Source: Quillaja saponaria
Taxonomy: Eukaryota; Streptophyta; Magnoliopsida; Fabales; Quillajaceae
Length of the DNA: 64,000 nt
Reading direction: 5' to 3'
Assembly (NCBI GenBank): GCA_029379385.1
Contig: CM055605.1
Span: forward strand, 3,755,001 to 3,819,000
The position numbers were made by a program, and so were the translations under genes. The notes beneath the pieces were generated by a model. That model was given only the letters and a program-made list of their open reading frames with translations. It was not told the DNA's origin and made no database searches. Positions 1 to 10,970 of this stretch are shown in pieces; within the stretch, counting starts at the first letter, position 1, and each line of letters begins with the position of its first letter.

Positions 1-216
1 TTTTTACATACTAAATATTATATTTATTGTAGCTTTACTTAAAATTAGTTGACATTTCAGTCCATGTGACTATATGAGCGATCAAGATTCCCTATGGGAG
101 AGTGCAAGCATCTACTCTAGTTTCGTTTTTGTACAAGCAGATGTGCTAAACACTGTTCCTCGCTGCATCTCTTACCACCACACCCTCTCTCTCTGCGTCT
201 CTCTGTTTCCATCATC

Positions 217-1631
217 ATGGAGAAGATCCAGCATAGTCATGTAGAAGTTACAGGATTAAAGCTGCATGTAGCTGAGATTGGAAGCAGTAAGGCTCTGAAA
301 TTTTGATGACAATTTCTTGTTCATTTATATCCTAGGCAGTCTTGCTAATTTGTTAGTTTCTGCAGGTTCTAAAGTAGTGCTGTTCTTGCATGGATTCCCA
401 GAAATTTGGTACACATGGAGGCACCAGATGATTGCTGTGGCAAATGCCGGCTACCGAGCAATTGCCATTGATTTCAGGGGCTATGGACTTTCTGACCAGC
501 CTGCCCAGCCAGAAAAGGCAACTCTAGTTGACCTTGTTGATGATATTATTGGAGTTCTGGATTCTCTGGGCATCAGTAAGGTAGGAAGCTTGTTACTGGA
601 CATTTTGTCAACATGTTTATGTGTGTGGGGGGCACCTAAATACATAGAATTCTCATTAGGGCCAAAACGAGCTCGAGTAGTTCGGGTTATTACTCTATAA
701 TTGGAATATAGGATTTTTAGCTCAAGCTGATTTTAAAACTCGTCTTGACTCGAATCATTTCCAGACTTAATTCTCATGATTGGTTTCAGGCTTTTCTAGT
801 TGGGAAGGACTTTGGAGCTATACCTGCATATCTAGTAGCTGCTGTCCATCCAGAAAGAGTTTCTGCTGTTGTATCATTAGGCGTTCCTTTCAATATTCCC
901 GGTCCTAATATTGTCCAAAACCATCTCCTCCCTGAGGGCTTCTATGTTACTAGGTGGCAGGTAAGGATTGTCTTCTCCTACTCACATAAACATTCCAAAC
1001 TTGCACATATCAGTAATTTTCTAACAAATTCCAGGAGCCTGGTCGAGCAGAAGCTGATTTCCGCCGCTTTGATGTTAAGACAGTGATAAGGAACATCTAT
1101 ATTCTCTTCTCTAGAAGTGAAATTCCAATAGCTGGTCCTGATCAGGAAATCATGGATTTGTTTGACCCATCTATTCCCTTGCCACCTTGGTTCTCTGACG
1201 ATGATCTTGCAGTTTATGCATCACTATATGAGAAATCAGGATTCCGTTTTCCATTGCAAGTTCCATACAGGTAAATCTGCATATTTTTCAACATCGTCTA
1301 ATTGAACTTCAAATGAAAATTGGACTACATTAACTAAATATATTGAACATCCTAACACTGATTGTTCTTCCATAAATACAGGTCTCTGACGGTGGAATCT
1401 GGCATAAGTGACCCAAAAGTGACTGTTCCAACACTCCTTATCATGGGTGAGAAAGACTATTGCCTAAAACTTGCTGGAATGGAGGATCATATTCGTAGTG
1501 GGGCAGTGATGCATTTTGTGCCAGACTTGGATATCATATACCTGCCAGAAGGAAGCCATTTTGTGCACGAACAGTTTCCAGAGAAGGTGAACCAGTTCAT
1601 CATCGCATTCCTTGACAAACAAAGTATCTGA
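217..1631 (+). CDS. Soluble epoxide hydrolase (alpha/beta hydrolase), 5 exons
   Basis: Likely a cytosolic epoxide hydrolase that opens epoxides of fatty acids or other lipids to diols. I assemble exons 217-286, 366-580, 790-960, 1035-1270 and 1382-1631; phases agree and give 313 aa, the usual plant length. The oxyanion motif HGFPE lies at residues 32-36. The nucleophile is Asp102 in GKDFGA, the acid Asp256 in GEKDY and the base His290 in EGSHFVHE. Lid tyrosines are plausible at Tyr147 and Tyr230. The start is the ATG at 217, followed by MEKIQHSHVEV, typical of the family N-terminus. No signal peptide is visible. It converges with the LanC-like gene downstream. All catalytic residues are present, so I expect a working enzyme; substrate is not predictable. 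Confidence 0.92.
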
Positions 1632-2223
1632 TTCATAAGCAAAAGGCTGGCTCAAATGTAACTTAAGGTGGCACACTTAAGAGTTTTCTGAGCTTGATCT
1701 TATTTGTGGAATGTTACAAACTTATGTAGTTATGTGTAGCATAAGCCACCAAGTTGCCATCCTCTTAAGTTGAATTTGCAATAAGATTTACTTTAATTAG
1801 TAAAATTATTGGCACAAATTTTGCTAAACTGTTTTATGCCCTTCCAAGATAATTTTCACTCTAGACAAGATCCCAGCCCCACTCCATGCCTTACAACTAG
1901 AACCTGAGACCTATATAAAGTTGGGGGAAGCCAAAGGGATACCTGTAGCAACTGACTCATGTTTGACGGATAAACAGAGACACAAGCAAATATTAGTCAT
2001 TTCCAGCACAAAGTAAAATATTACTAACAGAATTAAAAGTAAATAATTGTCAGAATCTTGGAAGGATATTTCTCAATAGATTAAGAAGAACTTCTGATAG
2101 AAGTAGCTTTGTACATAACTAAAAGCAAATATTACTAACAGTGCTTCCCTGCTCTCAACACCCTCCAGGCCAAGGGAAAAAGAAAAGACGATTATACATA
2201 CTTGTATATATATACATATAGTT
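1632..2223. other. Intergenic, convergent 3' ends
   Basis: This spacer lies between two genes that point toward each other and should hold both 3' UTRs and polyadenylation signals. AT-rich stretches near 1780-1810 suit a polyadenylation region. I see no gene or repeat here. Confidence 0.6.
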
Positions 2224-4217
2224 TCACAGTTCATAAGCTGGAAACTTAGCTTGGGAAGGATCGATTATATCCAGAAAGAAATACGCCATACCTCCAAGCC
2301 CTTCAAACAAGGAAAAGGGGTTATCACCTCCATGCATTTCACCTTTATTTATTAGTTTGTGAGCTCTATCAAGTAGAAAGCATGCAAAAGCTTTGGCCCT
2401 GTATAAGTATTCTAAATTTCCAGTCAGTTGGTAGAGTGAGAGGAAGACATATGCATTCCCACTAATACCATGGCAGATCCCAACTCGCTTAAGTAGCCCA
2501 CGGTTCCACACTACCTGTGTTGCATCAACAGCTGCATCTAAAAATTCTTTATCTCCAAAAACCTGTAAAATTGTCAAATGTTTTAACAAGTAATAAAAGA
2601 AAAATAAAGACTAAAATGAAAAATATCTTTGGTAAATTATATACTACTATTATTTTTTAATATCAATAACTCAACATAAGACATAAAGGCCACAAAAAAT
2701 CAATATAAAAATTTTTCTTTTTTAAATAGCTAGCAAACAAAGTACAGACTGGTTCAAATTGTTAAGCCAAATTACTTCAATAAATAATCCTGAAACTTTG
2801 AAGTAGCCAGGGCAGAGAAAACCAAGTGTGTTTAATTTTCAGTTACATATAAAATGTATGTGAAAATATGGTGCTTTGATACTTGGAACTTGTTTGATAG
2901 AACTGTGTTTTATTTCCCAAAATCAAAAGGTATAAATCAGTAAATGAAATCTTAACCACAAAATCTTCACCTTAGCTGCCTTCACAAGTGTGAGGGCGAT
3001 TCCAGGAGCCCCGTGACACCAATGAACAAGAACATCTCTCTTCCTATCTGCTTCACTAGCAGGGTAGTTCCCACTTGGAAAGCGATTATTGATCATGTAT
3101 TTAAGAGTGCCCTTGACGTCCTCTATCTCATCCGGCTTCAATTCCATGTCCATTAAAACATGCATAATCCCAGCCAATCCATGTGCAGCACCCCAATACT
3201 TTTCTCCGTACCATTCAAACATCAACGGACATTTTCCCTTCTTAGCCACTGCTCTTCCATTTTTTATGACTTCATCCACAACCTTAGCCTAAACATTTGA
3301 ACAAATATCACAACCAGGTTTTACTTTTCTCCAGCACTAAACAAGACCAAAATGACAAGTTGGCAAGCACATCTTACAGTGTAAGTAGAAGGAATTGTCC
3401 CCTGACCAAGATATTTGTTCAAGAACAAACATGCCCATAAAAATCCAACTCTCCCATATAACAACTCATCAGGAAGATTTGTTGGCAGCTTAATCTATAT
3501 GATTCATAGGTTAGTTATCTCACTATCAACAACTCTTAAAATCCAAAAATAATGCAACCAACATACCTTTTCAAATTGAGCTAAATAGTAAGTAAGCAAC
3601 TTTTCGTCACCAGCATATTTTGCTACCACTGCCCCAAGTGCACATACACCAGCACGTCCACATATAAAGGTCACATCCCTACCAATTTATGCATCACATT
3701 ATCACCCTTTATGCAAATACCAGAACATAATTCATAGCAGATGGGCAGAGATAGAGTGAACCTAGAACCCAAAGAAGCAGAATCACAAGCCTTGACAATC
3801 TGAGAACAAAGACTGAGATCATTCTTGTTGTTTGTCACATTATAAGATTTGAAAAGCAAAAAAGCTGTCCCAAGAACCCCACAGTAGAGAGTAAAGTCTG
3901 AAATTCGTTGCCCAGTCATTCCCCAAGTCTCTATAACTATCTGAAACATAACAACAAACACTTGGTGGGAACCAAAAGAACTGAAATTTAAGAGACCAAT
4001 ATAAGCATAAAGCAGTCAAATTATATTATACGGTTTCTTTGAGGTCCAAAGCGGCGCGTTTTAATCGTTCTGAGAGAGATGAGTAAGGCATGGCGAGGAG
4101 CTTCATGAGCGAATCTCCATCACTGACTATTACTGCTTCTTCTTCTTCATGTAGGGTTTGAGTTGTTGTTTCTGCTACAAAGTCAGGCATTAAGTTGGGA
4201 AAGAACCGGTTCGCCAT
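2224..4217 (-). CDS. GCL2: LanC-like protein (GCR2/GCL family), 6 exons
   Basis: Member of the eukaryotic LanC-like family, zinc-binding alpha/alpha toroid proteins; in plants GCR2 was once proposed as an ABA receptor, a claim since disputed. Exons in transcript order: 4217-4032, 3940-3762, 3678-3567, 3494-3378, 3288-2971 and 2562-2224. Phases agree and give 416 aa, near the Arabidopsis relatives. Zinc ligands are visible as Cys289 in WCHGAPG and Cys334-His335 in CHGISGN. The protein ends in FPAYEL, as is typical of the plant family. Its start lies 477 bp from the clathrin light chain start on the other strand, so the two probably share a promoter. The symbol rests on position beside clathrin light chain, as I recall for Arabidopsis GCL2; GCR2 or GCL1 orthology is possible. 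Confidence 0.9.
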
Positions 4218-4694
4218 TTCTTGGTGAGGCTTATTCTGTCAGTTCAGCTCCGGGGAAGACAGAGAGTTAAGACGGTGGTTGCCTTTAAAAGGACACCCAA
4301 CGTCCACGGCTCCAGGAACCTGAGCTGCGCCAGCTGATGAGCTGAACTTGAACTGAGCTCCTTACACGTCCAAAAGCCCCGGTTTCGTGGCATACTATGA
4401 TAGATGCTTAAGGTACACGTCACGTAGTATTAAAGCGACAAAATTGCTCTTGTATAAATATTAATAATTTTACTATATTGACCCCACTGAAACCAGACCG
4501 ATAGCCTCACAGGTTTCAGAGATTTGGACACGTTCGAGTTGAACAATCCCATCCCTCCCATCATCGTCAAAGAAAGAAATATTTGATCCGAACACAACGT
4601 TCTATACACCCAGAGAAAATTACTCATTTTCATCCACCAATCACCCATAGACATAGAAGAAACAAGAGAAAGAAGGGAGCTTGAGGTCTCAGAA
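4218..4694. promoter_or_regulatory. Shared bidirectional promoter region
   Basis: This 477-bp segment separates the divergent start codons of the LanC-like and clathrin light chain genes, so it must hold both 5' UTRs and both promoters. I see no clear TATA box for either gene, which would suit housekeeping expression. That reading is inference. Confidence 0.55.
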
Positions 4695-6873
4695 ATGGCG
4701 TCATTCGACTCCTTCAGTAATGACGGTGAAGACCATACACAACAATCACCCTCTTCACGACCCTTCGATGATGATGGCTATATGGGTTATGATCCTCGTC
4801 TCTCATCTCAACGTTATGATTCTACTTTTACTCCTTCCGATGACTTTACCAGTGAACCGCCACCCATAGCCGATGATGGCATCACCACCGACCACCTCCA
4901 TCAAAACAGCTTTAGCGAGCATCCACATTCGCCCGAGGTTTATGGGTTTGGGGTTTCGACTCCGAATCCAGATTTTGTTACTCCCTTTGAGTCTGCAGTG
5001 CCGGAGTCCAATGAGAACGGAAGTGGGCATGGAGGTATTGCTGATGAAAGTGATGGAGGAATATTTGTTTCTGATGGGCCTGTGCTTCCACCACCGAGTG
5101 AGATGCAGGAGGAAGGATTTGCCCGACGCGAGTGGCGACGGTGAGATTTGTTTGATCTGATCAATCTTCGTTCTTTTATTGCTTGTATTTATATAAATAT
5201 GAATACATAAAAGGCAATGTGTGTCATAATTTGGAAGTTGAAGACCTTCTTGATCAAATTTAACGTTTGTTCTTATGGTCCCGATGCCCCTTCTTTTTTG
5301 GAATGATGATAAATGGTCAATGTTCCATGAGCTTAGATCCTATACTGTAACTGGGTGATCTATTCCAATTAATTTCATTGTTTATTTTATTTTGTTCACA
5401 TATTACGAAAGCTATTGACTGGAATAGGAAATGTAGTTATATTATAGCAATAATATCCACTGATTATATTATAGAATTGCTCAAATGGTAATGAGTGAGA
5501 TGGTGCTGTATTGGTACTCACTGCAAATATTGCCTGCAAATGATGATATTTGGTGGCACTATCAGTTGATTTATGGCAGGATGAGCTGAATAACAGAGTG
5601 TGTACATGCATAGAGAGTGATAAATCAGCTAGTATAGTCTAATTCCTCATTTATTTTGCATCATGATGAAGTTGGAATAAAATGGAGCCTGGGAAGAGTC
5701 AAATAACTGGAAATTAATACCTTAGGTTCAGTTTTGAACTTTTGACTTTTAGAATTTGTAAAGCAATCTTTTATGCTAGATCTTCATGTCATGGTCTACT
5801 GGAATTAAATGTATAGTTCATATGGCCTTCTGGACTTTATTTAAATAATGAATGCAATTAAGATCCCGCTTCATCTCCTCTTCTTTTTCTTGTAAAATTT
5901 TATAGATAACTTTGACAATGTTGTTCTTATTTTTTGAATTATCTTTTTAATTTACTGAAAAAGAAAAGTTTAACACAATGTGTTTCTGTTGCACTGCTTA
6001 ATTGGTATTTCCTCATGTTGATGCATTAACTTGTGAAATCCTTTTGACTTCCACTGGTACAGCCAAAATACCATCCATCTTGAGGAAAAGGAGAAAAGAG
6101 AGAAGGAAATGCGGAACCAGATTATTAATGAAGCTGAAGAGTATAAACAATCTTTCTATGAGAAAAGGAAGCTCAACTGTGAAACAAACAAGGCTAACAA
6201 CAGGGAAAGAGAGAAGGTAATTATTTTAAAATCCAATCTTAATTTTATCACCTTTCACTAATTTTCATCTTCCTCCCTCTTATGTGTAAAAGTATGCATT
6301 CATTTACTTATCATACGTAAAAATTGAGAACCTGTGCAGTTGAACTTGGATAACCAAGAGAAATTTCACAAAGAAGCTGACAAACATTACTGGAAAGCCA
6401 TATCGGAGCTCATTCCTTGCGAGGTTCCCAATATTGATAAGAGAAGAGCGAAGAAAGATGTTGAGAAGAATCCTTCAGTTATTGTTGTTCAGGGCCCAAA
6501 GCCTGGGAAACCCACTGATATGTTGAGAATGCGGCAAATGATATTAAAGCTGAAGCAGAACCCTCCACCACACATGATGCCTCCCCCACCCAAACCTGTT
6601 AAAGATGGGAAGGACAAAAAGGAAGCAAAGGAAGGGAAGGACACAAAGGAAGGGCAGGACACAAAGGAAGGGAAGGATTCGGAGGAAGGTAAAGATGGCA
6701 AGAGTGCGAAGGTTTCTACATCAAAAGCATCTGAGGCAGCTACAGAAAACAAACCTTCTTCGCCTGCAAAAGATGCTACTGCTAATGGTGCAGCTGATCC
6801 ACCTAAACCAGAGGTACCTGCTGCAGCCGTGACTGAGCAGGCTACTGGATCTGAGCCAGCCATTGCTGAGTGA
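4695..6873 (+). CDS. CLC1: Clathrin light chain, 3 exons
   Basis: Regulatory subunit of clathrin coats in endocytosis and trans-Golgi trafficking. Exons 4695-5140, 6063-6216 and 6340-6873 join in phase to 377 aa. The N-terminus ([13 protein letters not shown]) is acidic and disordered. Residues from about 148 to 230 form the charged helical heavy-chain-binding segment; exon 2 encodes [16 protein letters not shown] and exon 3 opens with [18 protein letters not shown]. The conserved block [10 protein letters not shown] follows. The tail is low-complexity Lys/Glu/Gly with imperfect repeats of (D/E)-T-K-E-G-(K/Q), then Ala/Pro-rich, and is longer than in relatives I remember. Intron 1 is 922 bp with no recognised content. 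The symbol follows synteny with the GCL2, EXPB1 and TET19 neighbours. Confidence 0.95.
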
Positions 6874-7639
6874 TGACACACGAACAATTATTAGCACAAT
6901 TTTTTTTGGTCTTTTTTCTTTTTGGCATTTGTCAAATTCTATTCTTACCATTCATTGCGGAGAATAAGTATTGGCCATCTGCAGATTCATGAGGTTTTGG
7001 GATATGGCCATTGGAGAGCATTATCTCTAACTAGTGTTACGAGATTTGTTACATTTGTAGGCTTAAAGAAGCAAACTCCTTTAGTGATTCCACTTGCCAT
7101 GACATTCATCACCTGAGTAATTTTTTCTTCCGAATCTCATTGATATTCAATTATTCACCCATGCATCCTAGTCATTGTGCCATATCTATATCCTTTCATG
7201 ACCTACAACTTACAAGAAACTTGATACCCTGGTTAAAACAAGGAACCTCAAATGTTGTCTAAAGGTTTTCTCTAAAATAGATGGTGAAAAGAATTAACAT
7301 TCTGTTTTACATTCAAAGTCAGGTTAAGACCTCTTTAATTAGACATACATTTAGTTACCTAATGATTACATATTCCATCAGTGACTGCTTTATGAACAAT
7401 AGATTGTGAGATTGGGGATCATAGTCCATTATATTATGCTTTATAGAACAGCTTTCTCATCATTCTTGACCATGGACTAACAATCACTTGAAAATTTTGA
7501 ATGATTCATGAGAGCAACATATGTATAAGCATGTGGTTCTGTCCACTAACTAAACCCATAGTTTAAACTTTAAATAAATTCATGTTTCCCAAAACTGAAG
7601 TTTCACGTTTAAGTCCTACATGGCTACATCTTCTCATTC
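6874..7639. other. Intergenic, convergent 3' ends
   Basis: This spacer lies between clathrin light chain (+) and the alpha-expansin (-) and carries both 3' ends. I see no coding homology. Short ORFs here look like chance. Confidence 0.6.
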
Positions 7640-8647
7640 TTAATTCTTAAATTGTTTCCCTTCAAACGTTTGTCCAAACTGCCACTTCGCAGGAACAGCA
7701 TTGTAAGATGTTAGTGTTCTTCCACTGCTGACTGTCACCTCAAAGGATAGAGGCTGCCCAATAAGGTTGACATTGCAATGCCAGATTTGACCCCAATTCC
7801 TTGCCATAGGTATCCACCCTGTTTTTGACCCCTTCACTTTCACAGCAACCACTTCACCATCCAAACCCACATTGCTAATCAGGACTTGATAGAAGTGAGA
7901 ACTTCCACTTAGAGTAAGTCTTAACCCACCACTTCTTTCACACTTAACTCTGCAAATTTCCAATTCAATGAACAAAGTGTAAACTTTTAATTAGCAAGAC
8001 AAGCATTGAAAGTAGAAACTCAAAGAACATGTGTACAGCAAAAGACTAATTTTCCTAAATCAAGTTGCTTTAGTTCCTTCAATTTGTTACCTTCTATACT
8101 GAACTGGCACAATATCAGCTTTTCTCTTAGCAATTTCAGAAAATGCTGCTTCTGACATCTCAAAGTGTTCTTTGGGGAAATTGCACCAGCCACCATAATC
8201 AGCTGAAAGTCCATAATTTGGTGGACAGAAATCTGTAGCAGTGAGAACTACAGATGGGCTCCCTTGCAAACACCATAGTATGTGGTCAACACATCTGATC
8301 TCATAGCAAGCCCCACAAATACTCCCTCTGTTGAACAAGATAGTGCTTAGCCCAGCACTGTATTTCCCATAATATACCTTGTGAAGGTCTCCATAACCAC
8401 AAGCTCCTTCTGCAGCACTAAATAGCAGAGCCATGAGTAAGAACTACCAAAATTGGGAATATTGAAAACTGAACATTTCACAAATGCTTAGGCTAGAAGC
8501 AGTGAGAAAAGTACCAGTAATGATGGATCCCTCTGTTTCTTTGGAGTATGTTGCAGTGGCAGACTTCCATTCCTCCTCCTTGCTAGCTGAAATGCTCAAT
8601 TTCTGCAATAAAATCAAGCAGAGAACTGTTGTTTGAAGGGCACCCAT
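7640..8647 (-). CDS. Divergent alpha-expansin, 3 exons
   Basis: Secreted wall-loosening protein. Exons 8647-8515, 8409-8091 and 7949-7640 join in phase to 253 aa, normal for EXPA. Residues 1-21 form a signal peptide (hydrophobic LCLILLQKL). Expansin marks include [29 protein letters not shown] and the C-terminal NWGQIW. The family HFD triplet is HFE here (HFEM), a conservative change at a signature position. The C-terminal carbohydrate-binding domain keeps spaced aromatics and ends near [10 protein letters not shown]. It is about 2.3 kb from a beta-expansin on the same strand. The N-terminal region ([12 protein letters not shown]) is unusual, and I suspect an EXPA20-like clade, but I do not assign a symbol. 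Confidence 0.9.
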
Positions 8648-10970
8648 ATGAGGTAATAAGGTTTAAGGTTCCTGGGTTCTACTTATTTTTCTTTTTCATT
8701 CATTTGGGGGGTTAAGGGTGAAGGAAAAAGTCTTCCTTTTTCTAATGATGAAAAATGAACCTAATCTCTTTGCCAAAGATGAAGATGGAAACTTTGACAA
8801 ATAGGCAAAGGTGGAGTCTTTGATTTCAAATTGTGGGGACATTCAGCAAGGCCGAGATGTAAGGTAATCTGTTGGTTATCCCAAGGGATCAATGTGGTCT
8901 TTTGTTTTCTTTCCTTTCTTCTTCTTTTCTATTCTCACTTCTTTTTAGGCGGGAAATGAAGACATTAAAGAAAGGGGTTTGGAGCCTGAAATTTTGGATG
9001 TATTCGATAGAGAAGGCCGAAGGGTTTCATACTTTCAGACTTTTGGACTGGTGGCAGACAGAGAGAACGCGGAAAGCTGTACCGTAAGAGCAGAACAGCC
9101 CTGTATTCTTCAATGTATTGTGCAACCTTGACTGCCAATTGAAGCTGGCTACTTTATTGTGCATCTAAGCACTTGTTTTTCTTTTTCTTTCCCTTTGGAG
9201 GTTCCTAATACGACAATTATCCAATAAGCCAATAGAAAGTTGGGGCCAGTAAATTCTAAGATTGACTTTTACCTGTTTTCTTTTTCCTTTGAAATGGATA
9301 AGAAGTAAAATAAGAGAACAGGCTTGGGCCTTGACCTTCACCTTGAGTGAATCAGGAGGGGGTGATTGGAGATGAGACAAGGTGACGTTGGTTACAACAT
9401 GCAGCCCATTGGGCTAACTATAGAAGCCTCATTAGGTTTTGAGTTACAGAACCAGAGTTGCTCCTCCCCATCTCACCATCTGTATATAATACACACTGGC
9501 CTCATCCCAATAGCTTATAAATTTGAGATTTTGCCTAGTGGGGATAAAAGATTTCATTAATGTGGGACTGGGATCAATTCACAACTCTTGCAGGATTCGA
9601 TTAGATTCTATCATTTGAAATAGAAAAAAAAAGAAGGAAAAATAGAGAGTGGGTTCATGGATGGATCATATTGGAGCAATGAATAGACCTTTGTCTTTGG
9701 AAAAGAGGAGCCTTCTGGTGGGGGCAGAGAGAGATGCCCTGTATCTTAGAGGAGGCCTAGAGAGTCAAGCATATATGATTTCTCCATGTGATATGAAGAA
9801 TCATTGGAAAATCAGGCCAGATTTTTTTTTTTTTTTTCCTTTTTTTGATTTGACTAAGACTCCCTCTTCCACGTGCGGTGGTCATAGCACCTTCTTCTCA
9901 CCCTTCACCACCCCCAACTCCAAGTTGCTTGTGTCTTCTCAGAGCTTGCAAACACTTGGCATCTGGGTGATGATATGGTCAACAACTCCTCCAAGTCCCA
10001 GTAGGCAGCAGCATCACATGTTCTCATTTATTTAGTATGCTTGGTGCCTCAAACTATGCGCATAGAGCCCCAAAACTTAAGGAACTTGAAGACAAGAGTC
10101 ATAAATTTTATCCATGGATTGTCTGTATTCAGTTTTCTATATAGGGGCTCCCTAATAAATTCCACCAACCATAAATATCTTACTTTTCCTCATTCTTTAT
10201 GAAGGGATCTCCTCTGCTCTGCAGGCAGCAGGAAGAGCTCCTCTATGAAAGAACTCGTGCCACATAAGATGAACTATATTTATGAACCATTTTTGAATTA
10301 AATTTCAGTTTTGCAAGAACAAAGTTTATGAACTATTTTTTCCAGTATTGGATTGAAGAATCCAATGCCTTTCTTTTTCTACCAAGTCCTTGCAGTTATC
10401 CAATTTCTATGACCAACTGTTAGCATATCATCTATAATAATCAGCGGAAAATTAATCTTCCAAATAGAATCAGCTGAAACTGAAGAAAATAACAATCCAG
10501 AAGGTCCCACAGTCGAGGCTCTGTCACCAAATCAACAACAGTAAGTGCATGCCATTAATTGATCCAATGAAAACCCAATGGGTCCAAAAAAACGTACATA
10601 CAATTAATTCAACGGAATCCAAAACACACATTACACGCTCACTCTCCTCTTTGGAGAGGGCTGCCATATACTCATCTACCAACAAAGAGCTCCACACTAC
10701 AAAAAGTAGGAAAAAAAAAAAAAAAAAAAAGAAGAAAAGGAAACAGCATTGGATACTAATGCCTAATGCTATGCACTCCAACGGCTACTTTTTCTCAAAA
10801 AACAAAAGGGAAAAGTTTCTGGAAAAGGAATTCTTCAAGCCCACAACAGGTACTTTTTTGGTGTTATGGGACAAGACTGCAGCTTTCTTTTCTGGGTTAA
10901 AAAAGTGCTTATTTCTTCTCCATTTAAAAAGACCTTGTTTGTGCTTGTAACTTGCAGTACTGCACGTCTA
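8648..10970. other. Intergenic between the two expansin genes
   Basis: This 2.3-kb spacer should hold the alpha-expansin promoter (next to 8648) and the beta-expansin 3' UTR (next to 10970). It contains pyrimidine-rich stretches near 8910-8945, a T-run near 9823-9850 and an A-run near 10709-10730. ORFs at 9649-10035 and 10549-10950 have no family resemblance. I see no gene. Confidence 0.55.

Noticed and set aside
6489..6887. Antisense ORF over the clathrin light chain tail
   Set aside because: Shadow of a repetitive purine-rich coding strand.
9649..10035. 128-codon plus-strand ORF between the expansins
   Set aside because: No family resemblance, includes a T-run read as poly-Phe, and has no visible promoter or splice context.
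10549..10950. 133-codon ORF with a poly-Lys run
   Set aside because: It depends on an A-run and shows no conserved motif; treated as chance.
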